DNA of 46,665 nt from JASHPR01 sp963833885 (GTDB taxonomy: Bacteria > Actinomycetota > Actinomycetes > Streptosporangiales > Streptosporangiaceae), in NCBI GenBank assembly GCA_963833885.1, contig CAWHZU010000020.1:1-46665 (forward strand). The letters are read 5' to 3'. Shown one piece after another: positions 8,997 through 17,440 of the stretch. Under the pieces are notes generated by a model. That model saw nothing but the letters and a program-made list of their open reading frames with translations, made no database searches and had not been told where the DNA came from. Every line of letters begins with the position of its first letter. Positions within the stretch are counted from its first letter, which is position 1. Position numbers and translations under genes: made by a program.

Positions 8997-10148
8997 ATGT
9001 CACGCAGGACTTCAGATCGCAGCATCCCGGCTCGCGGGGACGAGACAGCGCGGCGGCCACGACGGTGGGGCCGCAGGGCCGCTGCCGCTGCGGCGAGCAT
9101 CACGACGGCTCTCGCCATCACGGGTGCGGCATCGGCATGGGCACTGGCGGCGACCTCGTCCGGCCCGTCCTGGCACTTCGTCAAGCACGTGCACAGCGGC
9201 GGCAACGGCGACTTCACCGCGGTCGTCGCGGTCGGCAAAACCGGCGGCTGGGCCTTCAACGGGATCTCCAAGCCGACCGCGTGGAAACGCAGCGGCGGGT
9301 CATGGACGCAGGTCTCGTTCCCGGGCCAAAGTGGCGAGGAGGTCGTCGCGGCCGAGGCGTCCTCGGCGACGAACGTCTGGGCGTTCACCGCCGGCGGTAG
9401 CGCGGGCACGGCGCTGCGCTGGAACGGCAGCCACTGGTCGGTCAAGCGGTCCTTCGCCGAGCAGATCGGGGGAGCGGTCGTGGTCAGCGCGACCGACGTG
9501 TGGGTATTTGGCGAGCCCATCTCGCCCGGCAGCGGGCTCCGCACCTGGCACTACAACGGCCACACGTGGGCCAAGGTGCCGTCGGGTCGCGGCCTCGAGG
9601 GTGGCAGCGCGCTTTCCGCCAGCAGCATCTGGTCGTTCGGCGGGACCAACGTGGCGCACTGGAACGGCAGCACCTGGACCAGGACCTCGGTGGCGGCCCT
9701 GCTGCCCGCCAAGCAGGAACTCAACGACCCCGCCGTGGTAGGCATCGACGCCCAGTCCCGGAACAGTGTCTACGCCATCGGCAGCGGGAACCTCGAAGAC
9801 GAGGGCGGGCCGACGGTCATCCTGCACTACAACGGGCATACGTGGGCCAAGGTGGCGGAGGGCTCCTTCGGCGTCGGCACGTCGCCGCTGCAGCAGGTCG
9901 CCTCGGACGGCCACGGCGGCCTGTGGCTCCCCATGCCCGCCGTCGGCGGCGAGCGGTCCTATCTCGTCCATTACGCCTCAGGCCGGCTGACCGCAGCCGC
10001 GCTGCCGACCGGGCCCAGGAAGATCAACGTCGAGTCGATCGCCCACATCCCGGGCACGGCGCAGCTGCTGGCTGGGGGCTTCACGCACACCTCGGAGAAC
10101 CCGGGCACGAACGTGGTCGCCGTGCTCCTGCAGTACCAGCGCGGCTGA
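8997..10148 (+). CDS. Secreted beta-propeller-like protein
   Basis: A 383-aa exported protein of unknown function. The first 30 residues are Arg-rich and are followed by a hydrophobic signal segment (RRAAAAAASITTALAITGAASAWALAAT). The mature part has at least six repeats with WNGSxW, YNGHTWAKV or GGSWTQVSF cores followed by SATDVWVFG or SASSIWSFG blades, a pattern typical of actinobacterial secreted propellers. No catalytic motif is visible, so binding or a cell-surface role is most likely. ATG 8997 is chosen for its strong ribosome site (AGGGGAGGGG) and because upstream in-frame codons do not look like a signal peptide. It is convergent with the FtsX-like permease gene 15 bases away, the gap being mostly the palindrome GGCCAGCTGGCC. 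Confidence 0.8.
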   Translation: MSRRTSDRSIPARGDETARRPRRWGRRAAAAAASITTALAITGAASAWALAATSSGPSWHFVKHVHSGGNGDFTAVVAVGKTGGWAFNGISKPTAWKRSGGSWTQVSFPGQSGEEVVAAEASSATNVWAFTAGGSAGTALRWNGSHWSVKRSFAEQIGGAVVVSATDVWVFGEPISPGSGLRTWHYNGHTWAKVPSGRGLEGGSALSASSIWSFGGTNVAHWNGSTWTRTSVAALLPAKQELNDPAVVGIDAQSRNSVYAIGSGNLEDEGGPTVILHYNGHTWAKVAEGSFGVGTSPLQQVASDGHGGLWLPMPAVGGERSYLVHYASGRLTAAALPTGPRKINVESIAHIPGTAQLLAGGFTHTSENPGTNVVAVLLQYQRG

Positions 10149-10163
10149 GGCCGGCCAGCTGGC

Positions 10164-12464
10164 CTACTCGAAACGCACGTTGCTCGGTGCGGTCATGCGG
10201 CCGAGCACCGGCATCGTCACGAGGATGACCAGCAGCGCAATGAGCAGGCCCACCCCCATGGTCGCGAAGTAGACGTGGCCGAGCGTGGGGGTGGGCGTGC
10301 CGGCCGGCGCCATCCGGTCGACCGTCAGCACCGCTATGCCGTAGGCGGTGCCCGCAGCGACCACCGTGGCGGCGGCGAGCGGGAGGATCGCCTCGAGCAG
10401 CACGACCCGGTAGAGCGTGGCGGTCGGCGTGCCGCTCACCCGCAGCAGCGTGAACGGCCGCTTGCGCTCCACCAGGTTCCCGCCGACGGTCACAGCGAGG
10501 CTGCAGCCCGCGACGAGCAGCGTCAGGGCCACCGCGATGTACACCAGCCGGGACAAGATATCGGCGTAGGCGAGCCGGATCTGCACCGCTTCGCCGAACG
10601 TCTTCGGCGGGCTGTTCGACCCGGACTGTGCCGTGTGGGTGTCGAGGAAGGTCCGCACGCGCTCCAGGGTCGCGGAGTTGCGGACCCGGACCAGGACGGC
10701 CTCCAGGTAGAGGTGCGAGAAGTTGTCCGAGACCGCCGGGTTGCTGGCGTTCGCGATCGGCTGGGTGCTGAACGTCGGGTTGTCGCTGAACAGCAGGCTC
10801 GAGGCGGTGACCTTGACGGCCTGAGCGCCGGGAGCGCACTGGCCGAGCACGGCCAGCCCCTTGAGGCTGGCGCAGCTAACGATGCTGTCGTACGTGGGTC
10901 CCTGCTGGCCGCCTCCGCCTCCGCCGACGACGTGACCCCCGTGGCGCCCGCCACCCGGAGGCTTGACCTTGCGTCCCGTGGGCTGCGACTGCGGCAGGGT
11001 ATAAACCGGGTACGTCGTGGCGCCCTTGAAGCCCTGCAACTCGCGGAGCAGCGTGGCGCTGGTGTGCGGGGATAGGCCAGCCGGGCCGAAGCCGAAGGGG
11101 CCCCCGCCGCCGAACGTGTCGAGCAGCACGTTGTTCAGGCCGTTGGCGCTCGGCGTTGCGGTCGTGGCGTTGACCGCCGGAAGCAGCCCGGCCACGATCG
11201 TGCCCAGGAATACCGCCAGCATGAGCCCGGTCACGGTCCGGAACGCGACCTTCGGATTGTCGGCCAGCCGCCGCGCGGCCAGCAGCGGCGACGGTCCCTT
11301 GACCAACCGCGCGAACAGGCGGGCCGCCTGCGCGGTGAGCCAGGGCCCGGCGATTACCAGGCCGATCATCGTGACGAGCAGGCCGGGGTAGGCGGGTCCG
11401 CCGATGGACTGCTTATTGGTTATGGCCAGGCCCCCGACGAACAGGCCAATCCCGATGAGCAGCGGCACCACGCGCCAGATGCTTGGCGGCGGAGGGGTGA
11501 CCCTGCGGGCCACGCCCAGCGGTGAGATCCGCACCCGGCGCAGCGACAGCAGCGCCGCGATGGCCGACACGACCGGCACACCGACGAGCATGCCGATGTA
11601 GTCAGTGGCCGTGGGCGTGACGTCAAAGGCGAAGTAGCGGGTGCCGATCAGCGACGCGTTTGCCAGGGCCGGCTGCACCAGCGCGAAGATGCCGATGCCG
11701 AGGAGCACGCCGAGCAGCGCGCTCACCATAGCGTCGATCGAGGCGACGACGCTGATCTGCCGCGGGGTCGCCCCGACCAGCCGCATCGCCGCGTAGCGCT
11801 CCTCTCGCCGGGCGGCAGCCAGCCGGGTGGCCGTGCCGACCAGGATCAGCATCGGGAACAGCACCGCGAGCACGCCGACCGCGAAGGCGTACCGGAAGTA
11901 GGGCGTCCAGACCTGCTTCGGCGGGGCGGTTGCGATATGGGTTACGACCTGTGCACCCATCGCGGCCAGCTGCGCCGGCTTGTGGCCGATGAAGATGACC
12001 AGCTCATCCGGGCCGGTCAGAGCCTTGTCGCCGATCGTGCCGACCAGCCGGCCCGGATAACGAGCGCCCAGCTCGTCCCGCGGCACCGTGCGCAGCAGCG
12101 CGGCCAGCGCGGGCGAGGCGTAGTACTGGCCAGGGCCGGGCAGCCGGGACAGGCCCGGAGGGAGCGGTGCGTGCGGGCCGAGGGCGGCCAGGTCGAGCCG
12201 CTCGATCGTCTGGCCGTCAAAGTAGTCGGCGCTGGACTGCCACAGCTCCGCGCCCGGGGTCGGCGTGGCCGTGCCGTTCGAGGTCGGCCCCTGGGTGCAC
12301 TCCCAGCACTGCCGGTTGTTGCTGGCCTGGAAGGCGTGATAGTCGGCCAGCACGCAGAACAGCAGCGCGGCACCGATGCCGACCGCCAGCGCGGTCAGAA
12401 GGAGGCGGATGAGTGCTTCGCGGCCACTCCGCAATGACAGCCGCAGGCCGAGCCAGATCATCAC
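10164..12464 (-). CDS. FtsX-like ABC transporter permease
   Basis: A 766-aa membrane protein of the MacB/FtsX permease family. After an N-terminal transmembrane helix (residues about 15-35) comes an extracytoplasmic domain, then a membrane block with the conserved YAAMRLVGATPRQISVV segment. A second half has a large external loop and a matching motif FTLLRVSGTPTATLYRVV before the last helices. The external loop contains a Gly/His-rich stretch (PPGGGRHGGHVVGGGGGGQQ) of unknown role that could bind metal. The GTG start at 12464 overlaps the stop of the ATPase gene (GTGA), so the two are translationally coupled and form one transporter. Such systems usually export or extract peptides, antibiotics or lipids; PadR control suggests drug or signal response. 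Confidence 0.9.
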   Translation of the reverse strand: MMIWLGLRLSLRSGREALIRLLLTALAVGIGAALLFCVLADYHAFQASNNRQCWECTQGPTSNGTATPTPGAELWQSSADYFDGQTIERLDLAALGPHAPLPPGLSRLPGPGQYYASPALAALLRTVPRDELGARYPGRLVGTIGDKALTGPDELVIFIGHKPAQLAAMGAQVVTHIATAPPKQVWTPYFRYAFAVGVLAVLFPMLILVGTATRLAAARREERYAAMRLVGATPRQISVVASIDAMVSALLGVLLGIGIFALVQPALANASLIGTRYFAFDVTPTATDYIGMLVGVPVVSAIAALLSLRRVRISPLGVARRVTPPPPSIWRVVPLLIGIGLFVGGLAITNKQSIGGPAYPGLLVTMIGLVIAGPWLTAQAARLFARLVKGPSPLLAARRLADNPKVAFRTVTGLMLAVFLGTIVAGLLPAVNATTATPSANGLNNVLLDTFGGGGPFGFGPAGLSPHTSATLLRELQGFKGATTYPVYTLPQSQPTGRKVKPPGGGRHGGHVVGGGGGGQQGPTYDSIVSCASLKGLAVLGQCAPGAQAVKVTASSLLFSDNPTFSTQPIANASNPAVSDNFSHLYLEAVLVRVRNSATLERVRTFLDTHTAQSGSNSPPKTFGEAVQIRLAYADILSRLVYIAVALTLLVAGCSLAVTVGGNLVERKRPFTLLRVSGTPTATLYRVVLLEAILPLAAATVVAAGTAYGIAVLTVDRMAPAGTPTPTLGHVYFATMGVGLLIALLVILVTMPVLGRMTAPSNVRFE

Positions 12465-13204
12465 CCAGCCACCTCGGCGCCGGCGTGACGGCCGGCCGGG
12501 TCGACCGGATCGAGCGCGGCGGTGACCTTGCCGTCACGGACAATGGCCTCGCGGTCCGCGTACGCGGCCACGCGGGCGTCATGGGTCACCAGCACCACCG
12601 TCGTGCCCTCTTCGCGGGCGATGCTCACCAGCAGGTCCATCACGCTCTCGCTGGCCAGCGAGTCGAGTGAGCCGGTCGGCTCGTCGGCGAAGATGACCTT
12701 GGGCCGCGGCGCCAGCGCCCTCGCCAGCGCCACCCGCTGGGCCTGGCCGCCGGAGAGCTCACCGGTGCGCCTGGCTCCGAGCTCGGCCAGCCCGAGCCGC
12801 ACCAGCCACGACTCCGCGGTCTGGTACGCGGTCTTGCGCTTGACCCGGCTCAGCAGCAGCGGCAGCGCGATGTTGTCGGCCGTGCTCAGCTCGGGGACCA
12901 GCTGGCCGAACTGGAAGACGAAGCCGAAGGCGGTGCGCCGCAGCTCGGTGCGCTTGGTCTCGCCGAGCTCGTCAAGCCGCGTGCCGTCGAACCACACCTG
13001 GCCGCTGTCCGGCTTGAAGATCCCGGCCATGCAGTGCAGCAGCGTTGACTTGCCCGAGCCGCTGGGGCCCATGATCGCGATGATCTCGCCCGCGGCCGCT
13101 GACACGCTCGCACCCCGGAGGGCCGGCGTCTGGCCGAACGACTTGACGACGTCCCGCGCCTCGATGAGGCAGCCGGGGGAACGGGACAGCTCGGCAGAGC
13201 TCAT
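12461..13204 (-). CDS. ABC transporter ATP-binding protein (MacB/LolD type)
   Basis: A 247-aa ATPase that powers the FtsX-like permease next to it. It has Walker A GPSGSGKST (residues about 45-53), the signature LSGGQAQRVALARAL, Walker B VIFADEPTGSLDS and the H-loop VTHD. Spacing and the phrase ADEPTGSLDS place it in the MacB/LolD group. The start is ATG 13204 because it overlaps the PadR stop as ATGA; an in-frame start further upstream (13264) would run deep into the padR gene. Both junctions of this gene overlap by four bases, so PadR, ATPase and permease form one tightly coupled operon. Confidence 0.95.
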   Translation of the reverse strand: MSSAELSRSPGCLIEARDVVKSFGQTPALRGASVSAAAGEIIAIMGPSGSGKSTLLHCMAGIFKPDSGQVWFDGTRLDELGETKRTELRRTAFGFVFQFGQLVPELSTADNIALPLLLSRVKRKTAYQTAESWLVRLGLAELGARRTGELSGGQAQRVALARALAPRPKVIFADEPTGSLDSLASESVMDLLVSIAREEGTTVVLVTHDARVAAYADREAIVRDGKVTAALDPVDPAGRHAGAEVAG

Positions 13205-13731
13205 GACTGTGTACCAACCATTTCTGCGAGGGCGTTTAGCCGGGCCGCGGTCAGGTCGATCCACCGCAGGTCGGCTTCCAGGTGGAAGAGGCCGTGGTCG
13301 GCGAGGAGCGCGTCGACCGGGCTTCCGGTGCGCTTGATCTCGGTCAGCTCCCGCATGCGCCGCATGTGGGCGAGCCGCTGGACGTCGAGATACTGCTCGG
13401 CGGAGCGGCCGAGCATCAGCGACAGCACGACTTTGGCGAAGAGCACTGTCTGCAGGTGCGGCTCGGGCTGCACGGGCTCGGCGAGCCAGGCGTCGACCTC
13501 GGCCGCGCCCACCTCGGTGATGGCGTAGCGCTTGCGGTCCGGGCCGCCGCCGGGCTCGGCCTCGCCGGCTATCGCCTTGCCATCCCGGGTCAGCCTGCTC
13601 AGCGTGGCGTAGACCTGCCCAAAGGGCAGCGGCTTGTCGCGGCCGAAGTAGGCGTCGTACTCGCGCTTGAGGTCATAGCCGTGGCTCGGCTCTCGCTCGA
13701 GCAGGCCAAGAAGAGTAAGGGGAACGCTCAC
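13201..13731 (-). CDS. PadR family transcriptional regulator
   Basis: A 176-aa PadR repressor. The N-terminal winged helix (residues 1-80) starts directly with SVPLTLLGLLEREPSHGYDLKREYDAYFG, followed by PLPFGQVYATLSRLTRDGKAIAG and the wing DRKRYAITEVG. The C-terminal helical part (about 100-170) is the dimerisation domain. The GTG at 13731 is the start; no ribosome site precedes it and the likely -10 is only about 20 bases away, so the message may be nearly leaderless. It heads the ABC transporter operon, and a TGTATA-N9-TATACA palindrome upstream is its probable operator. PadR next to a MacB-like pump usually means drug-inducible autoregulation. Confidence 0.92.
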   Translation of the reverse strand: MSVPLTLLGLLEREPSHGYDLKREYDAYFGRDKPLPFGQVYATLSRLTRDGKAIAGEAEPGGGPDRKRYAITEVGAAEVDAWLAEPVQPEPHLQTVLFAKVVLSLMLGRSAEQYLDVQRLAHMRRMRELTEIKRTGSPVDALLADHGLFHLEADLRWIDLTAARLNALAEMVGTQS

Positions 13732-13750
13732 AGGGCAACAGTACGCTGAG

Positions 13751-13771
13751 TGTATACATCATGTCTATACA
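13751..13771. promoter_or_regulatory. Candidate PadR operator overlapping the operon promoter
   Basis: TGTATA (13751-13756) and TATACA (13766-13771) form an inverted repeat with a 9-base centre, about 20 bases before the padR start. On the minus strand TATACA at 13756-13751 fits a -10 box, so binding would block transcription. AT-rich ATGT/ACAT-like palindromes are typical PadR sites. GCTGAGTGTA at 13745-13754 is nearly repeated at 13790-13799 (GCTCAGTGTA). Confidence 0.6.
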
Positions 13772-13941
13772 TTCGGCAGTCCAGTATTCGCTCAGTGTAG
13801 AGGTGGTGCTGGGCAGCCAGTCGGAGACGATCGCGGGCTTGCCGATCCCCGTCGGCATCGAGGACGTCCAGCCGCAGGTACGCCACTCCCCAGCCATACA
13901 ATGAGCTGCAGGAGCGGCGTGCGCGGCGAGGGAGCGTTTCG

Positions 13942-14940
13942 GTGACCGAGATTCTCACCGAGCCGGTATCGGCTCTGAGCGTATGGAGGGGCGACGAACT
14001 CGCCGACGCCGGTCGCTGGCTCATCAGCTTCGCCGAAGAAGACTTCGCCGATTTCGAGCGGGCGGTCGCGCATGTCTCCAAAAAGCAGCTCAAGGACGTC
14101 ACCGAGATCCGCGCAGAGGATTTCCCGCTTCCTCATTTCCGGGAGCGGATCGATGACATTGTGGATCGGCTGGAGCACGGCCTGGGGCTCGTCCTGCTGC
14201 GCGGGCTGCCCGTCTACGACAGGTTCAGCGTGGACGAGGCCACCGCCATCTACTGGGGAATGGGCCGGCACATGGGGAATCTTGTGCCGCAGAACCGCAA
14301 AGGCGATCTGCTAGGCCACATACGAGACCTCGGCAAGCGCGGTCCGCACGAGCGAGCGTACGCAACCAACGAAGATCTGGGGTTCCACACAGACTCCACC
14401 GACTTCGTGGGGCTGATGTGCCTGCGCCCCGCGCTCCATGGCGGGGAGAGTTTCGTCGCCAGTTCCGGGCTGCTGTACAACTTCGTCGTCGGCGAGCACC
14501 CCGAGTACCTGCCCATCCTGAACAAGAACTTCCCGACCGACTGGCGGAGCGAGGAACCTCCAGGATCGCCCGGCTGGTACCTGGAGCCGCTCTACAGCTA
14601 CTTCGGGGGAGCACTCTCCGCGACGGTCAGGACCGGCCGGGCGAGGTCAGCCATGCGCTTCCCCGAGGTGCCCAGGCTCACCGCGGACGAGGTCTCCTGT
14701 TTCACGTATTTCGACTCGCTGCCGAAGAGAACAGGCGTCGCCCTTGGCATGCAACTCCAGACGGGCGACGTGCAGTTCGTCAACAACTTCGCGACGGTGC
14801 ACACCCGCACGGCATTCGTCGACGACGCCGACGATCCAGCGCGTCAGCGGCACCTGCTGCGACTGTGGATCAGCCAGCCCGAAGCCGGCCGGCCGCTCTG
14901 CCCTGAGTACGCGGTCTGGCGCAGCGGCTACCCAACCTGA
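13942..14940 (+). CDS. TauD/TfdA-type Fe(II)/2-oxoglutarate dioxygenase
   Basis: A 332-aa member of the TauD/clavaminate synthase-like dioxygenases, which couple 2-oxoglutarate decarboxylation to substrate hydroxylation. The iron ligands are present: HxD in GFHTDSTDF (His149, Asp151) and the distal His287 in TVHTRTAF. The 2-oxoglutarate-binding Arg is R307 in HLLRLWIS. The N-terminal segment (GLGLVLLRGLPVYDRFSVDEATAIYWGMG) and the ending (PLCPEYAVWRSGYPT) are typical of the group. The start is GTG 13942 with GAGGGAG 12 bases before it. TACAAT at 13897-13902 may be the -10 box. An amidase and a GNAT gene follow on the same strand; the three may act in one degradative or biosynthetic path, but the substrate is unknown. 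Confidence 0.9.
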   Translation: MTEILTEPVSALSVWRGDELADAGRWLISFAEEDFADFERAVAHVSKKQLKDVTEIRAEDFPLPHFRERIDDIVDRLEHGLGLVLLRGLPVYDRFSVDEATAIYWGMGRHMGNLVPQNRKGDLLGHIRDLGKRGPHERAYATNEDLGFHTDSTDFVGLMCLRPALHGGESFVASSGLLYNFVVGEHPEYLPILNKNFPTDWRSEEPPGSPGWYLEPLYSYFGGALSATVRTGRARSAMRFPEVPRLTADEVSCFTYFDSLPKRTGVALGMQLQTGDVQFVNNFATVHTRTAFVDDADDPARQRHLLRLWISQPEAGRPLCPEYAVWRSGYPT

Positions 14941-14984
14941 CCGACCGCGGGTCGCAGCAGTTACGAAGATGGGGGTCGCCACGC

Positions 14985-16385
14985 ATGCCGGACACGGACA
15001 TCACCAGGCTCAGTGCCACGGAGCTGCTCGGGCTGTACCGGCGCCGCGAACTGTCGCCGGTGGATGCGACGCGCGCAGTGCTCGCGCGGATTGACACGCG
15101 GAACGGCGCTACCAACGCCTACTGCCTGGTCCGGGACGAGGAAGCGCTCGCGTCGGCGAAGGAGTCCGAACAGCGATGGCAGGCTGGGGAGCCCGCCGGG
15201 CTGCTGGACGGGGTCCCGGTTTCGGTCAAGGACCTGCTGCTGACCAGCGGCTGGCCGACGCTGCGCGGCTCGCTCACCATCGATGAGGCCGGCCCGTGGA
15301 CCGTTGACGCCCCGGCTGTCGCACGGCTGCGCGAGCACCGGGCCGTACTGCTGGGGAAGACGACAACGCCGGAGTTCGGCTGGAAGGGCGTGACCGACAG
15401 CCCGCTGACCGGGGTGACCCGCAATCCGTGGGATCCCGCCCGGACGACGGGCGGATCCAGCGGGGGCGCCGCAGCGGCCGTGGCATCGGGCATGGGCCCG
15501 CTGGCGCTGGGCACCGACGGCGGCGGCTCGATCCGGATACCGGCCAGCTTCTGCGGCATCGTCGGGCTCAAGCCGACCCACGGCCGGGTTCCGGTCTACC
15601 CGCCGAGCACGTTCGGCACTCTGTCGCACGTCGGGCCCTTGGCCCGCACGGTCGCCGACGCGGCGCTGCTGCTCGACGCGCTCGGATCGCCCGACTACCG
15701 GGATCCGCTCGCGCTGGACCGGCGGACCCCGGTAAGTGCCGAGCTCGACGCCGTCAGGGTCGGCGGCCTGCGCGTGGCCTATAGCCCGGCGCTCGGCTAC
15801 GCGAAGGTCGATCCCGAGGTCGCCGCGGCTGTCCGGGGAGCGGTCACCGCGCTGGAGCAAGCCGGCGCGCTGGTCACGCTCGCCGATCCTGAGTTCGTCA
15901 GCCCGCTGCCCGCCTTCGACGTGCTGTGGTACGCGGGAGCGGCCAGGATCGTCGACGACATTCCCGAGGACCGTAGGCACCTGATCGATCCGGGGCTGGC
16001 CGAGATCGCGGAGGAGGGCCAGCGCTACTCGGCGGTCGGCTATCTGCAGGCGCTGCGCGAGCGCGCCGAGCTCGGCATCGCGATGGGCGCCTTCCACCAG
16101 ACGTATGACCTGCTGGTGCTGCCGACCGAGCCGATCGCCGCGTTCGCGGCGGGTGCCGAGGTCCCGGACGGATCCGCCCAGCCGCGCTGGACGAGCTGGA
16201 CCCCGTTCACGTACCCGTTCAACATGAGCCACCAGCCGGCCGCGACCGTACCGTGCGGCTTCTCGGCGGCCGGGCTGCCCGTCGGCGTGCAGGTCGTCGG
16301 CCCGCGCCACGCCGATGGGCTGGTGCTGGCGGCGTGCGCGGCGATCGAGGCGGCGCTGCCCTGGCGCGACCGCTGGCCCTCCTAG
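14985..16385 (+). CDS. Amidase signature family enzyme
   Basis: A 466-aa hydrolase of the amidase signature family. The catalytic triad is complete: Lys82 (PVSVKDLL), the cis-Ser in TTGGSSGGAAAA (Ser158-Ser159) and the nucleophile Ser182 in GTDGGGSIRIPAS. The C-terminal PFNMSHQPAATVPCGFSAAGLPVGVQVVG is the usual family ending. It lacks the GatA context (no gatB or gatC nearby), so a free amidase acting on small amides, carbamates or peptides is more likely than Glu-tRNA amidotransferase. ATG 14985 has GGGGGT upstream. It lies 44 bases after the dioxygenase gene and one base before the GNAT gene, so the three are probably co-transcribed. Confidence 0.93.
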   Translation: MPDTDITRLSATELLGLYRRRELSPVDATRAVLARIDTRNGATNAYCLVRDEEALASAKESEQRWQAGEPAGLLDGVPVSVKDLLLTSGWPTLRGSLTIDEAGPWTVDAPAVARLREHRAVLLGKTTTPEFGWKGVTDSPLTGVTRNPWDPARTTGGSSGGAAAAVASGMGPLALGTDGGGSIRIPASFCGIVGLKPTHGRVPVYPPSTFGTLSHVGPLARTVADAALLLDALGSPDYRDPLALDRRTPVSAELDAVRVGGLRVAYSPALGYAKVDPEVAAAVRGAVTALEQAGALVTLADPEFVSPLPAFDVLWYAGAARIVDDIPEDRRHLIDPGLAEIAEEGQRYSAVGYLQALRERAELGIAMGAFHQTYDLLVLPTEPIAAFAAGAEVPDGSAQPRWTSWTPFTYPFNMSHQPAATVPCGFSAAGLPVGVQVVGPRHADGLVLAACAAIEAALPWRDRWPS

Positions 16386-16386
16386 C

Positions 16387-17337
16387 ATGCGGCTGCGAAC
16401 CATCACCGAGGCAGATCTCGGCCGGGTGCTCGCCTGCACCACCGACGACCCGGTCGGTGTGATCGACCCTGAGCTGCTGCGCCGGCGGTTCGCCGACGGG
16501 CAGTACCGGCCCGGCCTGACCTGGATCGCCGAAAACCGCGGCCAGATCCTGGCCCGCGCGGTCTGGTGGCTGCCCCCCGGCGGAGCCCACCCGCGAGCAC
16601 TGGACTGCCTGCTGGTCGACGGTTCGGTGTCGGACCGGGCCAGCCTGGCGGTGCACCTGCTCGGCGAGGCGCACGAGCAGTTCCTTGACGGCGGCATGTC
16701 CGTGCTGCCCGCCTACCACGTCTTCCTGCCGACCGGCTGGCGGGACCAGCCGGACGTGCTGGCGGCGCTGCAGTGGCGGCAGCAGGCGGCGCAGCGCGCG
16801 GGTCTCACCCGCGAACTGGAGCGGCTGCGGTACCAGTGGACCCCGGCAGCCGGGCTGCCCGCACGCCCGCGACGCCTCGAATTCCGGGCCGAACCCGACG
16901 ACGAAGCGTTCCTGGCGGCGTTCCTGAGGGTCGCCGAGGGGAGCCTTGATGCGACCACGACCGAGGGTGCGGCCGCTGTCGGCGCGCACCGCCAGGCACG
17001 CGATGCGATGCGCTACTACCTGAGCATGCCGAGCCCACGGGACTGGTGGCGGCTCGCCTACACGACGCAGGGCGGCCTGGCCGGCCTGGCGATCCCGGCG
17101 CGCAACGCCGACGGCCCGGTGGTCGCCTACCTCGGCGTCGTCCCGGAACTGCGCGGCAACGGCTACGTCGACGACCTGCTGGCCGAGATCACCCACCTGC
17201 TGGCGGCGGCGGGAACGCAGTGGATCCAGGCCGACACCGACCTGGCGAACCGGCCGATGGCCGCCGCGTTCCAGCGGGCCGGATACCGGAACTTCGCCGT
17301 GCGCATGGTCCTGTCGGCGCCCATGTACAGTGCGTGA
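16387..17337 (+). CDS. GNAT family N-acetyltransferase
   Basis: A 316-aa protein. The first part (MRLRTITEADLGRVLACTTDDPVGVIDPELL) looks like a divergent GNAT half. The C-terminal part has the recognisable acetyl-CoA region YLGVVPELRGNGYVDDLLAEITHLLAAAGTQWIQADTDLANRPMAAAFQRAGY, with the ELRGNGY loop and the typical final FQRAGYRNF. It starts one base after the amidase stop (TAGCATG), and an upstream in-frame start inside the amidase gene is less likely. It probably shares the transcript of the dioxygenase and amidase. The acceptor is unknown. Confidence 0.88.
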   Translation: MRLRTITEADLGRVLACTTDDPVGVIDPELLRRRFADGQYRPGLTWIAENRGQILARAVWWLPPGGAHPRALDCLLVDGSVSDRASLAVHLLGEAHEQFLDGGMSVLPAYHVFLPTGWRDQPDVLAALQWRQQAAQRAGLTRELERLRYQWTPAAGLPARPRRLEFRAEPDDEAFLAAFLRVAEGSLDATTTEGAAAVGAHRQARDAMRYYLSMPSPRDWWRLAYTTQGGLAGLAIPARNADGPVVAYLGVVPELRGNGYVDDLLAEITHLLAAAGTQWIQADTDLANRPMAAAFQRAGYRNFAVRMVLSAPMYSA

Positions 17338-17364
17338 CTTTTCTATAAATAGCGTCATTGCTCT

Positions 17365-17378
17365 TGACAACGTTGCCA
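17365..17378. promoter_or_regulatory. LacI-family operator-like palindrome before the beta-galactosidase
   Basis: TGACAACGTTGCCA is a 14-bp palindrome with one mismatched pair and a central AACGTT, the form recognised by many LacI-family sugar repressors in actinobacteria. It overlaps a TTGACA hexamer (17364-17369) that could be a -35 box, and it lies 62 bases before the beta-galactosidase start. No LacI gene is in the window, so the regulator would act in trans. Confidence 0.65.
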
Positions 17379-17440
17379 TAGAGGTCTGATGTCTGTTGCT
17401 GGGGGGACGTACCAGTAGCTCTGCGACTTAGGTGATCATC

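Noticed and set aside
10149..10163. GGCCAGCTGGCC palindrome as terminator between the propeller and permease genes
   Set aside because: It has no loop and no T-tract, so it would not make a useful hairpin; restriction-site-like palindromes are common in this GC-rich DNA.
13897..13902. TACAAT as a full promoter for the dioxygenase gene
   Set aside because: The -10 box is good, but no -35 box is found at 16-18 bases, so it is mentioned only within the gene entry.
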